Part shown: positions 55,556 through 64,000 of the stretch, in pieces
Position numbering within the stretch: the stretch's first letter is position 1
How the letters are laid out: every line of letters begins with the position of its first letter
Assembly: GCA_913060815.1 (NCBI GenBank)
Contig: CAJXSZ010000016.1
Span: 1 to 64,000, forward strand
DNA length: 64,000 nt
Direction of reading: 5' to 3'
Source of the DNA: an uncultured Sulfitobacter sp.
GTDB lineage: Bacteria; Pseudomonadota; Alphaproteobacteria; Rhodobacterales; Rhodobacteraceae
The notes under the pieces: generated by a model
What the model was told of the DNA's origin: nothing
The model's database searches: none
Seen by the model: the letters and a program-made list of their open reading frames with translations, nothing else
Translations under genes and position numbers: made by a program

Positions 55556-56254
55556 ATGACACTTCGACAAAAAGCCCTCGCCGTTCACCTGCTCACGGGA
55601 ACAGGTGCCGTTTTCGCAATGTTGGCCCTGCTGGCCGCGGTCGAGGCGAACTGGAGCCTGATGTTCTTGTGGCTGGTTGTGGCGTTCTTTGTGGACGGAA
55701 TCGACGGACCACTGGCGCGCCGATACGACGTCAAAACCAATGCACCCGAATTTGATGGCGTGCTACTGGATTTGATTATCGACTACCTGACCTATGTCTT
55801 CATCCCCGCCTATGCCCTGTTCAAATCAGGGCTGATGGACGGGTGGAGCGGCTGGCTGATGATCATCATCGTTACCTTCGCCAGTGCGATGTATTTCGCC
55901 GATACCCGCATGAAGACAAAGGACAATTCCTTTAGCGGCTTTCCTGGCTGCTGGAACATGCTGGTGCTGGTGATCTTTGCGCTCGACGTTTCGTGGTACA
56001 TCAGCCTTGTGCTGGTCACGATCCTGTCGATTGCGATGTTTGTGCCGGTCAAATTTGTTCATCCCGTTCGCACGGAACGGTGGCGACCTGTAACGCTTCC
56101 TATGGCGCTGGCATGGACGTTCTTTGCCGGCTGGGCTGCTTGGGTGGATTTCCACCCCGAAAGCTGGGCCGCTTGGGGATTGGTCGTCACTTCGGTCTAC
56201 CTGCTGCTCGCGGGTGCGGTGCAGCAAGTGCTCTACGATGGCCGCGATATTTAG
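55556..56254 (+). CDS. pcs: Phosphatidylcholine synthase (CDP-alcohol phosphatidyltransferase)
   Basis: Pcs condenses choline with CDP-diacylglycerol. The 232-residue membrane protein has the CDP-alcohol signature, DGIDGPLARRYDVKTNAPEF then DGVLLDLIIDYLTYVFIPAYA, whose longer spacing matches Pcs rather than PgsA. About seven helices follow. The ATG at 55556 was preferred over the TTG at 55541. Its stop overlaps the ogt 3' end by four bases. Confidence 0.86.
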   Translation: MTLRQKALAVHLLTGTGAVFAMLALLAAVEANWSLMFLWLVVAFFVDGIDGPLARRYDVKTNAPEFDGVLLDLIIDYLTYVFIPAYALFKSGLMDGWSGWLMIIIVTFASAMYFADTRMKTKDNSFSGFPGCWNMLVLVIFALDVSWYISLVLVTILSIAMFVPVKFVHPVRTERWRPVTLPMALAWTFFAGWAAWVDFHPESWAAWGLVVTSVYLLLAGAVQQVLYDGRDI

Positions 56255-56706
56255 AGCAGAAAACCACCTGCGCCCTCATGGCGAAGCAAAGCGACTTTTG
56301 TCTCAACGCCCCCTGCCCCCGAAAACCCTGTAAGCCCCTTGGCCCCCATCACGCGGTGGCAGGGAATGATGATCGGGATCGGATTGCCACCACAGGCGCC
56401 ACCTACCGCTTGGGCAGGCGCGCCAAGCTTTTTCCCGATGTCACCATAGGTGCAGGTCTCACCAAACGGGATCGCGGACATCTCAGCACAGACATCGCGC
56501 TGGAAATCGCTTCCCTTGACAAACAGAGGCAGATCGAAGGCTTCCAGCGTTCCCGCATCGTACGCCAGCAACTGTCGCCGCCCCTCCTCCAGCACTTCGG
56601 TGCTGTCCTCGCGCGCAGCAACGCCCCAGTCGAGGGCAACGATATGCGCATCCTCTTCAAACAGGATCAGATCGCCGAATTGCGTGGGGACGGTGCAGGT
56701 TTTCAT
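56251..56706 (-). CDS. ogt: Methylated-DNA--protein-cysteine methyltransferase
   Basis: The 151-residue repair protein removes O6-methyl groups from guanine by transferring them to its own cysteine in IIPCHRVMGAKGLTGFSGA. FQRDVCAEMSAIPFGETCTYGDI precedes it. Like Ogt it has no regulatory Ada part. It lies 85 bases after ileS on the minus strand. Confidence 0.92.
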   Translation of the reverse strand: MKTCTVPTQFGDLILFEEDAHIVALDWGVAAREDSTEVLEEGRRQLLAYDAGTLEAFDLPLFVKGSDFQRDVCAEMSAIPFGETCTYGDIGKKLGAPAQAVGGACGGNPIPIIIPCHRVMGAKGLTGFSGAGGVETKVALLRHEGAGGFLL

Positions 56707-56791
56707 TCATCCACTATGCGCAGGCGGCCGCATTTTCTCAATCCGAATGCTGCGCAATGGGGGCAAACCGGCAGCCTGCCCCCGGCGTTTT

Positions 56792-59773
56792 TCAAAGCGC
56801 GTTGTCGCAGCGCCCACAAACCCCTGCGTGCGCATGACTGCCCACATCCGGCAGCACTTTCCAGCAGCGCGCACATTTGGATCCATCCGCCTTGGCAAAA
56901 ACCACGCCGACACCTGCCACGTCATCCAGTGTGAAGGCCCCATCGGGTGCCGCGCCTTCTTCGAGCGTGATCTGGCTGGTGATGCACAGATCGGCAAATG
57001 TGTCGGGGTTTGTGATGACGGCGGCCAGTTCGGGCGACAGATACACCGTTGGCCCCGCCTCGAGAGACGACCCGATAACCTTGGCCGTGCGCTGCTCTTC
57101 CAGCGCGCCGGTCACCACACGGCGGACCGCACGCACAGTCTCGGACCGCGCCGCCAACGCGTCATTGCGCCAATCCGCAGGCGTTTTGGGGAAATCCACC
57201 AGATGCACCGAGGTCTCCTTGCCATTCCGTTCCAACCAGACTTCGTCCATTGTGAAGGGCAGGATCGGTGCTAGCCATGTGGTCAGGCGCGCATAAAGAT
57301 GATCGAGCACCGTGAGCGCTGCCAGACGGCGCGGCGTATCACCGTCGCAATAAAGCGCGTCTTTGCGGATATCGAAGTAGAACTGCGACAGATCCAGCGT
57401 GGCGAAATCAAAGATCGCGCGGAACACACCCTGAAAATCAAAGCGCGCATAGCCGTCACGCACCACACCGTCCAGAACCGCCAGCTTGTGCAGGATCAGC
57501 TGCTCGAGCTCGGGCATATCGGCGCGTGCCACCGCTTTACCCGCGTCGAAATCGGGCAAGGAGCCGAGCATATACCGCATGGTGTTTCGCAAGCGGCGGT
57601 AGCTGTCAGCGGTGCCTTTAAGGATCTCGTCGCCGATCCGCTGGTCATTGGTGTAGTCGGTCTGCGCGACCCACAGGCGCAGGATATCCGCGCCGTATTG
57701 ATCCACGATCTTTTGCGGCACGATGGTGTTGCCGATGGATTTGGACATCTTCATGCCCTTGGCATCCAGCGTGAACCCGTGGGTGACCACATTGCGATAA
57801 GGCGCGTGGCCAGTGGTGCCGACAGATTGCAACAGCGACGAATGGAACCAACCGCGGTGCTGGTCCGTGCCCTCCATATAGACATCCGCGATGCCGTCAT
57901 CCGAGCCGTCCTCACGGTCGCGCAGGGTGAAGGCATGGGTGGAGCCTGAATCGAACCAGACGTCGAGAATGTCGGTGACTTGGGTGTAGTCATCAGGGTT
58001 CACAATGCCGCCAAGGAAGCGCTCCTTTGCGCCCTCTTCGTACCATGCGTCCGCACCCTCGGCCTCGAAGGCATCTACGATCCGCTGGTTCACTTCGGCG
58101 TTGCGCAGCAGGAAGTCCGGATCTGTCGGAAGCACGCCAACCTTGGTAAAGCAGGTAAGCGGCACGCCCCACGCACGTTGGCGCGACAGCACCCAATCGG
58201 GGCGCGCTTCCATCATGGAATGCAAACGGTTGCGGCCGGATTTGGGCGTCCAGTTGACGTTGTCGATCTCGGTCAGGGCACGCTCACGGATAGTCTTGCC
58301 GTGCTGATCCAGCCCGTCGCCCACGGGTTTGTCGATGGCGGCGAACCACTGCGGCGTGTTGCGGTAGATTACCGGCGCTTTGGAGCGCCATGAGTGCGGG
58401 TAGCTGTGCTTGATCTTGCCGCGGGCCAGCAGGCCTCCGACCTCCACCAGTTTGTCGATGACAGCGGCGTTGGCGTTGCCCTCTTTGCCGTTGGGCTTGA
58501 GGATCGCCTTGCCGCCAAAGAAGGGCAGATCATCGCGGTAGCGGCCATCAGGGTTCACATTGTAGGTGATCACCTGCTCCAGCATCCCAAGCTCGCGGTA
58601 GAGGTCGTATTCCTCCAGTCCGTGGGAAGGCGCACAATGGACAAAGCCTGTGCCTTCGGTGTCGGTCACGAAATCAGCCGCACGGAAATCGCGCAGATCG
58701 TCCCATTCACCATTGCCCCCCTCGGCACCTGCCAGCGGGTGCTTGAGGCTCATGCCTGCGAGTTCTTCGTTGGTCACATCGCGGACACGGGTCCATTGAT
58801 CGTCCTCAAGGCGTGCGCGGCCCAAAACGTCAGCAGCAAGATTGTCTGCCAGCAGGTACTTATCGCCTACCGATGCCCAGCACTCCTCTGGTGTGCCTGT
58901 GATCTCGTAGAGGCCGTAAGAAATATCAGATCCATAAACGACAGCCTTGTTGGAGGGCATCGTCCAAGGCGTGGTGGTCCAGATCACGACCTTGGCACCA
59001 ATCAGATCTTTTGCGAGCAAGGTTTGATTTGCCCCGTCGAAATCACCTGTCTCTTCGCCTGCGGGCATCGGAACGGCACCCGCTTCCACAACCTCAAACT
59101 TCACCCAAACGGTAAAGCTGTCCTTATCGTGATACTCGACCTCGGCCTCGGCTAATGCGGTCTGCTCGACGGGCGACCACATGACAGGCTTTGAACCTTG
59201 GTAGAGCGTGCCGTTCATCAGGAACTTCATAAATTCCTCGGCGATCACCCGCTCGGCGTGGAAATCCATCGTGAGGTAGGGGTTTTCCCAATTGCCCGTG
59301 ATGCCAAGACGCTTGAACTCCTCGCGCTGGATATCGACCCAGCCTGCGGCAAAGTCGCGGCACTCGCCACGGAATTCATTGATCGGCACCTGATCCTTGT
59401 CGCGGCCCTTTTTGCGGTACTGCTCCTCGATCTTCCACTCGATCGGCAGGCCGTGGCAGTCCCAACCTGGGATATAGCGCGCATCGCGGCCCATCATCTG
59501 GTGAGAGCGCACGATCATGTCCTTGATCGTCTTGTTCAGCGCGTGACCGATGTGCAGATTGCCGTTGGCGTAGGGTGGGCCGTCGTGCAGGGTGAACTGC
59601 TCACGCGTCTCCGCCTTCGCCTTCTCGCGCAGCTTGTTGTAGATGCCGATCTTCTCCCAGCGGGCAAGCCATTCTGGTTCGCGCTTGGGCAGGCCTGCGC
59701 GCATCGGGAAATCCGTTTTCGGCAGGTTCAGCGTTGATTTATAGTCAAGTTTCTCGGGGGTGTCGGCGCACAT
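56792..59773 (-). CDS. ileS: Isoleucyl-tRNA synthetase
   Basis: IleS charges tRNA-Ile. The 993-residue class Ia enzyme has the HIGH motif GNLHIGHAL (near residue 75), an editing CP1 domain, WDCHGLPIEWKIEEQYRKKG, KMSKSIGNTIVP, and a C-terminal zinc site (CARCWKVLPDVG then CGRC). The start at 59773 is ATG. It follows the DUF2339 gene after 180 bases in which I saw no feature. Confidence 0.97.
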   Translation of the reverse strand: MCADTPEKLDYKSTLNLPKTDFPMRAGLPKREPEWLARWEKIGIYNKLREKAKAETREQFTLHDGPPYANGNLHIGHALNKTIKDMIVRSHQMMGRDARYIPGWDCHGLPIEWKIEEQYRKKGRDKDQVPINEFRGECRDFAAGWVDIQREEFKRLGITGNWENPYLTMDFHAERVIAEEFMKFLMNGTLYQGSKPVMWSPVEQTALAEAEVEYHDKDSFTVWVKFEVVEAGAVPMPAGEETGDFDGANQTLLAKDLIGAKVVIWTTTPWTMPSNKAVVYGSDISYGLYEITGTPEECWASVGDKYLLADNLAADVLGRARLEDDQWTRVRDVTNEELAGMSLKHPLAGAEGGNGEWDDLRDFRAADFVTDTEGTGFVHCAPSHGLEEYDLYRELGMLEQVITYNVNPDGRYRDDLPFFGGKAILKPNGKEGNANAAVIDKLVEVGGLLARGKIKHSYPHSWRSKAPVIYRNTPQWFAAIDKPVGDGLDQHGKTIRERALTEIDNVNWTPKSGRNRLHSMMEARPDWVLSRQRAWGVPLTCFTKVGVLPTDPDFLLRNAEVNQRIVDAFEAEGADAWYEEGAKERFLGGIVNPDDYTQVTDILDVWFDSGSTHAFTLRDREDGSDDGIADVYMEGTDQHRGWFHSSLLQSVGTTGHAPYRNVVTHGFTLDAKGMKMSKSIGNTIVPQKIVDQYGADILRLWVAQTDYTNDQRIGDEILKGTADSYRRLRNTMRYMLGSLPDFDAGKAVARADMPELEQLILHKLAVLDGVVRDGYARFDFQGVFRAIFDFATLDLSQFYFDIRKDALYCDGDTPRRLAALTVLDHLYARLTTWLAPILPFTMDEVWLERNGKETSVHLVDFPKTPADWRNDALAARSETVRAVRRVVTGALEEQRTAKVIGSSLEAGPTVYLSPELAAVITNPDTFADLCITSQITLEEGAAPDGAFTLDDVAGVGVVFAKADGSKCARCWKVLPDVGSHAHAGVCGRCDNAL

Positions 59774-59953
59774 GAGGGGCGTCCTTTTATCGGTAGAATG
59801 TCAAAAATCTGGGGGCGGTGCGAGGCTCTCAAACACCTTTGCCCGGCAGCTCATGCGTTGCTGAGCGCCGGGGATGTAATTCGTATGATGGGCAAAAATG
59901 CTGTCATGTTGACGGCGCTTATAGGCCTGCCTCGCATAGGGGGCAAGCGCGTC

Positions 59954-62794
59954 TTACTCTGGCAAAGGCGGTGGCGGGGCTGCATCTTTGTGATCACGCT
60001 CCTGCGCCCAACGGTTGAGCCACGCCAATACCGCCAGCGCCAAGCCGAGCACCAGCAGAGAGAACACCCGCGTCAACCCGTCAAGGTCGGTCACGTCAAT
60101 CAGGAAAACCTTGGCAACCGCCAGCCCGATCACCACCAGCCCCGCCTTGCGGATTATGGCAGAGCGGCGCGCCAATGATTGATAGAACAACAGCGCACCC
60201 AGCCCGAGCAGCATGATAGTATAAGTATATTGCTCGGGCTGCGCGATTCCCATGGAGAGCGGCATCCCCTCGCCCCCCTGCCAGAAATGACGGACGGCAG
60301 CAAAGACCCAAAACGCCACCAGCGCTGCACCAATGCTCGCCAAGACAGTCCTCAAACGGCTGTCGATCATGCGCAAACGCCATGCACCTCCCAGCAGCAC
60401 AAGGGCTGGCACCAGATAAGCCGCAGCGAGCGTGTTGAACACCAGAATCCCATAAACCAACTCGGCAGGCGCAAGTACCACTTCACTCTCCTGCAGCAGA
60501 CCTTCGAGGTCCAAACCGCGAGGCGCTGTTCCCGCCCCGACCAAAAGCGGGTTCGCCTCGGTCAAAGCCGCGAGCAATGCACCACCGCCGATCAGTCCGA
60601 AGACCCCTGCCAGCGCCCAACGGAACCTATCGAGCAGCCCGCTCATACGCCCTCCGCTGCGCTGGAGTTGCGCCAGTGCCAGCCCGATCCAGATCGCGGC
60701 ATTGAGGCCGAAGCTCCAATGGGTCTGCATCAGCTCCGTGCCGATGCTCCGCTCGATCCAGCGCAGCAAAAGAATGCTCAGCGTGAGGCCAGCCGTGGAC
60801 CACGCGGCAGAATCGAGCATGACCGATGCCGTCTCACGCTCCAGCGGGCGCAAGAGCCAGAGCGCGGCGATAAAGGCCGCCAATGTGCCAAGATAGGCGA
60901 GTAGGACACCGCTTAGAGGCCCCTCGCCCGCATAATCCAGCCCGGGATCGGCGACCAAACGGTAGCCCAGCGTGATCACCCCCGCCGCGATGAACCAGCC
61001 CATGGGTTTCAGGTTCCACTTGCGGTCCAGTGCTGCAGCAGCCACCACGGTGACGGCAAGCGCCACCGTTAGGGCAACAGCGCTGAGCACGATAACAAAA
61101 GCAAACGCCATAGAAGACAGCGCCGACATCATGGCGAAACTCACCCGCAGGCGTGCCTCGCCATCTTGCCGCGCCAACCGCTCGGCAAAGAGAACCATGA
61201 GTGCCGCCAGCGCCGCCGCGTGTAACGCCCACGGGTAAGGGCCAATCACCGCCGCAGGGTTCCAGCTAACCTCCAGCACAATTGCCATGGCAGGAGCAAA
61301 GAGCGCAGCAAAAGCAGCCCAAAGGATCCCGAATTGCCCACCGCGCAGCGCCCGCCACAGGCCAAGGGCCGATATCAAGGCTGCTATGCCAACAAGAACC
61401 GTAACTACCCAGGGGAACGCCGCTTCGGGTGTTTGCGCATAGGTTTGGGTAAAGGTGCGGTACGTCACACGGCCATTCTCGGCCTGCGCAAAAATAGAGA
61501 ACAGCAGCGCCAATGGCGGTAACAGGGCCGCATCCTGCAACGCAGGCGCGCGCGCGGACCAGCTTATCAGCACTAGGCCGAGAAAGGTTAGAAGCCCCAC
61601 GCTCAGCCAGATCTCGACCGCGCCCGGTTTCCACATGATGAGCAGGATTACCGTGCTTGCGGCCACACTGGAAAATGCCATAAGCGTGGGAAATGTGGGC
61701 CACAGCAGGCCGCGGTCCTTCGCGCCAAGCGTCATCCGCCCCAACACACCAATAAGCGCCGGCGGGCCTGCGTGATCGGGCGCAAAGCTGCGTGCAGGGA
61801 TCAGGATCGCCAACAGCGGGAGTGCTGCAAAATAGAGCTGGCCTGTCCAAGCCACATTGCCGCCTCCGCCCAATAGTAGCGCCGTGCCCATCAGATACGC
61901 CAGCACCAGCGTAAGCGCGGAAATCCAGCCCCAGCGGCGCAAGGTATCCACGCCAAGCCCGAGCATTGCGATGATCGCAAAGAAGCCAAAGAGCGGGCTA
62001 GCGTCGGCGTTGGAGCTCTCCAACACTACGGGGGCGGCATAGGCGCCGATCACGCCGACCGCCACCAACAATGGTCCGTGCAGCCAGCCGAGCACCACAG
62101 CCACCAGCGCCACGACCACCATACCGCCCATCGCAGCACCACCGCCGATCAGATCATAGAGCATGCGTGCCGACAGGATCGCACCAAAGAGCGTCACAAT
62201 CCCCGCCCCCGAGAAAACCGAGGGGAGATAGGCAGTGGCCGATTGCTCGCCATCGCCAAAACGGCGGCGGATAAATTCGCCCACACCGATCAGCCCCGCG
62301 CCAAAGGCCAAGGCTGCTGCGACCCGCGCACGCGGCGGCAGCAGTCCGTTCTCCATGCCGTATTGTACCAAGAAAATGCCTGCCAGCGCCAAGGACGCCG
62401 CAGATACCGCGTAGAACCAGTTCTGCTGAAGCCACGGACCGAGATCGGCAAGTGCTTGGGCCACGGGCGACGGTGGGCGCGGTTCTGGCGGAGGCGTCGG
62501 CGCAGCCGCAGCCTGTCGCGCAATGGGCGGTGGTGCGGCCCGTGCAGCAGCCGCAACAGGCGGCGTCTTCGGTTCAGGGTTGTGCTCGGATTTCGTGGCA
62601 GGTTTGGGCGAAGGTGCTTTCTCAGCTACCGCTGGTGCTGATAGCCCCCCGGCCAATCTGTCTTTGAGGTCTTCGATCTGTTTTTCGGCGTCATAGAGGC
62701 GCGTCCGCAGCTTTGCCTGCCCGATAATCAGCGCCACAACAGTAATGGGGATCGCCAGCACCACCAGTGCTGCAATGACCAATAAACCGTCCAT
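59954..62794 (-). CDS. DUF2339 large multi-pass membrane protein
   Basis: The 946-residue protein begins with a membrane helix (MDGLLVIAALVVLAIPITVV), a coiled-coil stretch (RLYDAEKQIEDLKDRL), a Pro/Ala-rich segment (about 65-120), then more than 20 predicted helices. The family DUF2339 has no known function. The start at 62794 has CAGGAG about nine bases upstream; the longer frame to 62830 adds residues unlike the family. Confidence 0.82.
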   Translation of the reverse strand: MDGLLVIAALVVLAIPITVVALIIGQAKLRTRLYDAEKQIEDLKDRLAGGLSAPAVAEKAPSPKPATKSEHNPEPKTPPVAAAARAAPPPIARQAAAAPTPPPEPRPPSPVAQALADLGPWLQQNWFYAVSAASLALAGIFLVQYGMENGLLPPRARVAAALAFGAGLIGVGEFIRRRFGDGEQSATAYLPSVFSGAGIVTLFGAILSARMLYDLIGGGAAMGGMVVVALVAVVLGWLHGPLLVAVGVIGAYAAPVVLESSNADASPLFGFFAIIAMLGLGVDTLRRWGWISALTLVLAYLMGTALLLGGGGNVAWTGQLYFAALPLLAILIPARSFAPDHAGPPALIGVLGRMTLGAKDRGLLWPTFPTLMAFSSVAASTVILLIMWKPGAVEIWLSVGLLTFLGLVLISWSARAPALQDAALLPPLALLFSIFAQAENGRVTYRTFTQTYAQTPEAAFPWVVTVLVGIAALISALGLWRALRGGQFGILWAAFAALFAPAMAIVLEVSWNPAAVIGPYPWALHAAALAALMVLFAERLARQDGEARLRVSFAMMSALSSMAFAFVIVLSAVALTVALAVTVVAAAALDRKWNLKPMGWFIAAGVITLGYRLVADPGLDYAGEGPLSGVLLAYLGTLAAFIAALWLLRPLERETASVMLDSAAWSTAGLTLSILLLRWIERSIGTELMQTHWSFGLNAAIWIGLALAQLQRSGGRMSGLLDRFRWALAGVFGLIGGGALLAALTEANPLLVGAGTAPRGLDLEGLLQESEVVLAPAELVYGILVFNTLAAAYLVPALVLLGGAWRLRMIDSRLRTVLASIGAALVAFWVFAAVRHFWQGGEGMPLSMGIAQPEQYTYTIMLLGLGALLFYQSLARRSAIIRKAGLVVIGLAVAKVFLIDVTDLDGLTRVFSLLVLGLALAVLAWLNRWAQERDHKDAAPPPPLPE

Positions 62795-62871
62795 ACGCCC
62801 ACACTCCTGCCCGCAAAACCAAACGCCCACAGCTTACCCGTGTGCCGCCTCCCTGCACAATGTGCAAACGG

Positions 62872-63885
62872 CTAGGTCTTGGCATCACCCTTCGAAAACA
62901 GGCTACCGAGGCTCGATTTGATAATCTGGCGCACCTTCGGGCGCGCTGTTTTGGTGAAGGGCAGCGGGCGGCAGACCTCCATAGCGGCAACACCGACGCG
63001 CGCTGTCAGCGCCCCGTTTACCAGCCCTTCTCCAAACCGTCGGCTGAGCTTTCCGAGGATCGAGCCGCCCAATATCGGCTCCAGCATATCGTCACCCACT
63101 GCCACGGCTCCCGTAGCCACCAGATGCGACAGCACCGCACGCGTCAGTCGCCAACTGCCGAAAAACCCCGACCGACCGCCATAGACTTCGGCGATACGGC
63201 GGATCATGCGCAGGTTGGAAGTGAGTGCTGCGGCAACGTCGGCAAGTGCGATTGGCACCAATGCCGTGACAGTCGCCACTTGGCGGGCCGCGGCCTCGAC
63301 CTCGCGCTGGGCTGCCAGATCAAGGGGGGCCAGAACTTCGTTCTCGGCCACCGAAAGGAGTGCCGCGGCATCAAGTTGGTCCCCGCGCAGTTCGGCCAGA
63401 CGCTCGCGGCCCCAGCGCGTGTCTTCGCGGCCTTTGTAGAGACGCACCAATTGGTCCGTAACAGTGCGTGCGGCGGACAGATCATCCTGCGCCAGCGCCT
63501 CTGCAGCATTGTGGCGCAGTGTATCAAGTCGACCCAAGCGGCCAAACGCGGCCATCTCGCGCAGCGCGACCAGCGCGAGCACCAGCAGAAATATCCCCAT
63601 CAGCACCGACATCGCCAAGCCAACAACAGGATAGCGCGCCATGAGATCCGTGATGAACGTCCATGCCGCAAGCGAGACGAACGCCGCGACAATCACCCCC
63701 GCCAGCGTCCAGAACAGGCGCGTCAAACGTGACGGTTTGCGCGCAGCCAGCCGTGCGGCGATCTGCATGGCTTGGCCCCGAGGTGCATCCTGTTCGGGTA
63801 AATCAACGACCATCGGAGCCTCCGCAACCGAAGGTCGCGGCGCAGTGTCGCTCTCCAAATCAAACAGAACGGGGCCTTTGGCCAT
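62872..63885 (-). CDS. TIGR01620/YcjF-like (DUF697) membrane protein
   Basis: The 337-residue protein has an N-terminal cytoplasmic part, two central helices (LFWTLAGVIVAAFVSLAAW, VVGLAMSVLMGIFLLVLALVA) and a conserved C-terminal region (ISRxxxVYGGRSGFFGSWRL-like: IRRIAEVYGGRSGFFGSWRL). YcjF is normally found with the GTPase-like YcjX, which is not seen here. The start at 63885 has AAGGAG eight bases upstream and overlaps the previous stop (TAATG). Confidence 0.8.
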   Translation of the reverse strand: MAKGPVLFDLESDTAPRPSVAEAPMVVDLPEQDAPRGQAMQIAARLAARKPSRLTRLFWTLAGVIVAAFVSLAAWTFITDLMARYPVVGLAMSVLMGIFLLVLALVALREMAAFGRLGRLDTLRHNAAEALAQDDLSAARTVTDQLVRLYKGREDTRWGRERLAELRGDQLDAAALLSVAENEVLAPLDLAAQREVEAAARQVATVTALVPIALADVAAALTSNLRMIRRIAEVYGGRSGFFGSWRLTRAVLSHLVATGAVAVGDDMLEPILGGSILGKLSRRFGEGLVNGALTARVGVAAMEVCRPLPFTKTARPKVRQIIKSSLGSLFSKGDAKT

Positions 63886-64000
63886 TACTCTGTCTCCTTG
63901 GTCCACTCGAAACGGAAAGCAGGCAGACCCGCCTCGTTATCAGTCCCGTCAGAGAGGTGAACCTGCACAAATCCTGCCGCCTGATAGAAGGCCGTCGCAC
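63885..64000 (-). CDS. GNAT-type acetyltransferase, C-terminal end only
   Basis: About 38 codons enter from the right edge. The translation has ATAFYQAAGFVQVHLSDG, matching the C-terminal motif B of GNAT N-acetyltransferases, and ends FEWTKETE. Its TAA overlaps the next start (TAATG). Truncation is due to the window. The match is short, so the family call is tentative. Confidence 0.5.
   Translation of the reverse strand, partial: ATAFYQAAGFVQVHLSDGTDNEAGLPAFRFEWTKETE

Noticed and set aside
59774-59953. Gap upstream of ileS examined for a T-box or other leader
   Set aside because: No specifier-like stem, no T-box sequence; such leaders are not expected in this group.

Overview
The window reads as chromosomal DNA of a marine-type alphaproteobacterium, most likely Rhodobacterales (Roseobacter group). 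This rests on gene order and protein families: a Tad/Cpa pilus locus, ruvCAB next to ybgC-tolQRAB-pal-cpoB-tilS-ftsH, formate-THF ligase beside folD, phosphatidylcholine synthase, ScoAB CoA-transferase, and GTTC-type SOS spacing. The species cannot be named from sequence alone. The DNA is GC-rich and gene-dense, with many ATGA, TAATG and TGATG overlaps. I saw no insertion sequence, prophage, CRISPR array, rRNA or tRNA.

Layout. 1-6182: 3' end of dprA, topA, a Tat-exported L,D-transpeptidase, scoA-scoB, and a convergent lytic transglycosylase. 6183-19518: a rightward Tad pilus locus with two small pilins, cpaB, cpaC, an OmpA-like lipoprotein in the cpaD position, cpaE, cpaF, tadB, tadC, two TPR lipoproteins, the prepilin peptidase cpaA, a winged-helix/AAA ATPase and a coupled dehydrogenase. 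19615-24412: Lhr-like helicase with PdeM phosphoesterase, a thioesterase, a membrane LytTR regulator and a DUF2306 protein. 24401-27092 (minus): fhs and folD of one-carbon metabolism. 27317-32916: a complete peptide-type ABC importer. 32920-45710 (minus): ruvC-ruvA-ruvB, an unknown gene, ybgC, tolQ-tolR-tolA, a TolA C-domain paralog, tolB, pal, cpoB, tilS, ftsH and a MOSC protein. 46063-50395: DUF1127 protein, a small membrane protein, prmA, and MATE and MFS transporters. 50648-56706: priA, a TalC-type aldolase, DUF484-xerC, pcs and ogt. 56792-64000 (minus): ileS, DUF2339, a TIGR01620/YcjF-like protein and the end of a GNAT acetyltransferase.

How the genes work together. The Tad block holds the cytoplasmic motor (CpaF, TadB, TadC, CpaE), the outer-membrane pore (CpaC with CpaB and lipoproteins), the substrate (two pilins) and the processing peptidase. 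Minor pilins TadE/F/G are absent here. The Tol-Pal block gives outer-membrane constriction at division. Its oddest element is a free-standing, signal-peptide-bearing copy of the TolA C-terminal domain between tolA and tolB.

The best candidates for undescribed biology are this second TolA domain protein, the Tad-linked winged-helix AAA ATPase, the OmpA lipoprotein replacing CpaD, and the conserved-looking unknown protein between ruvB and ybgC.
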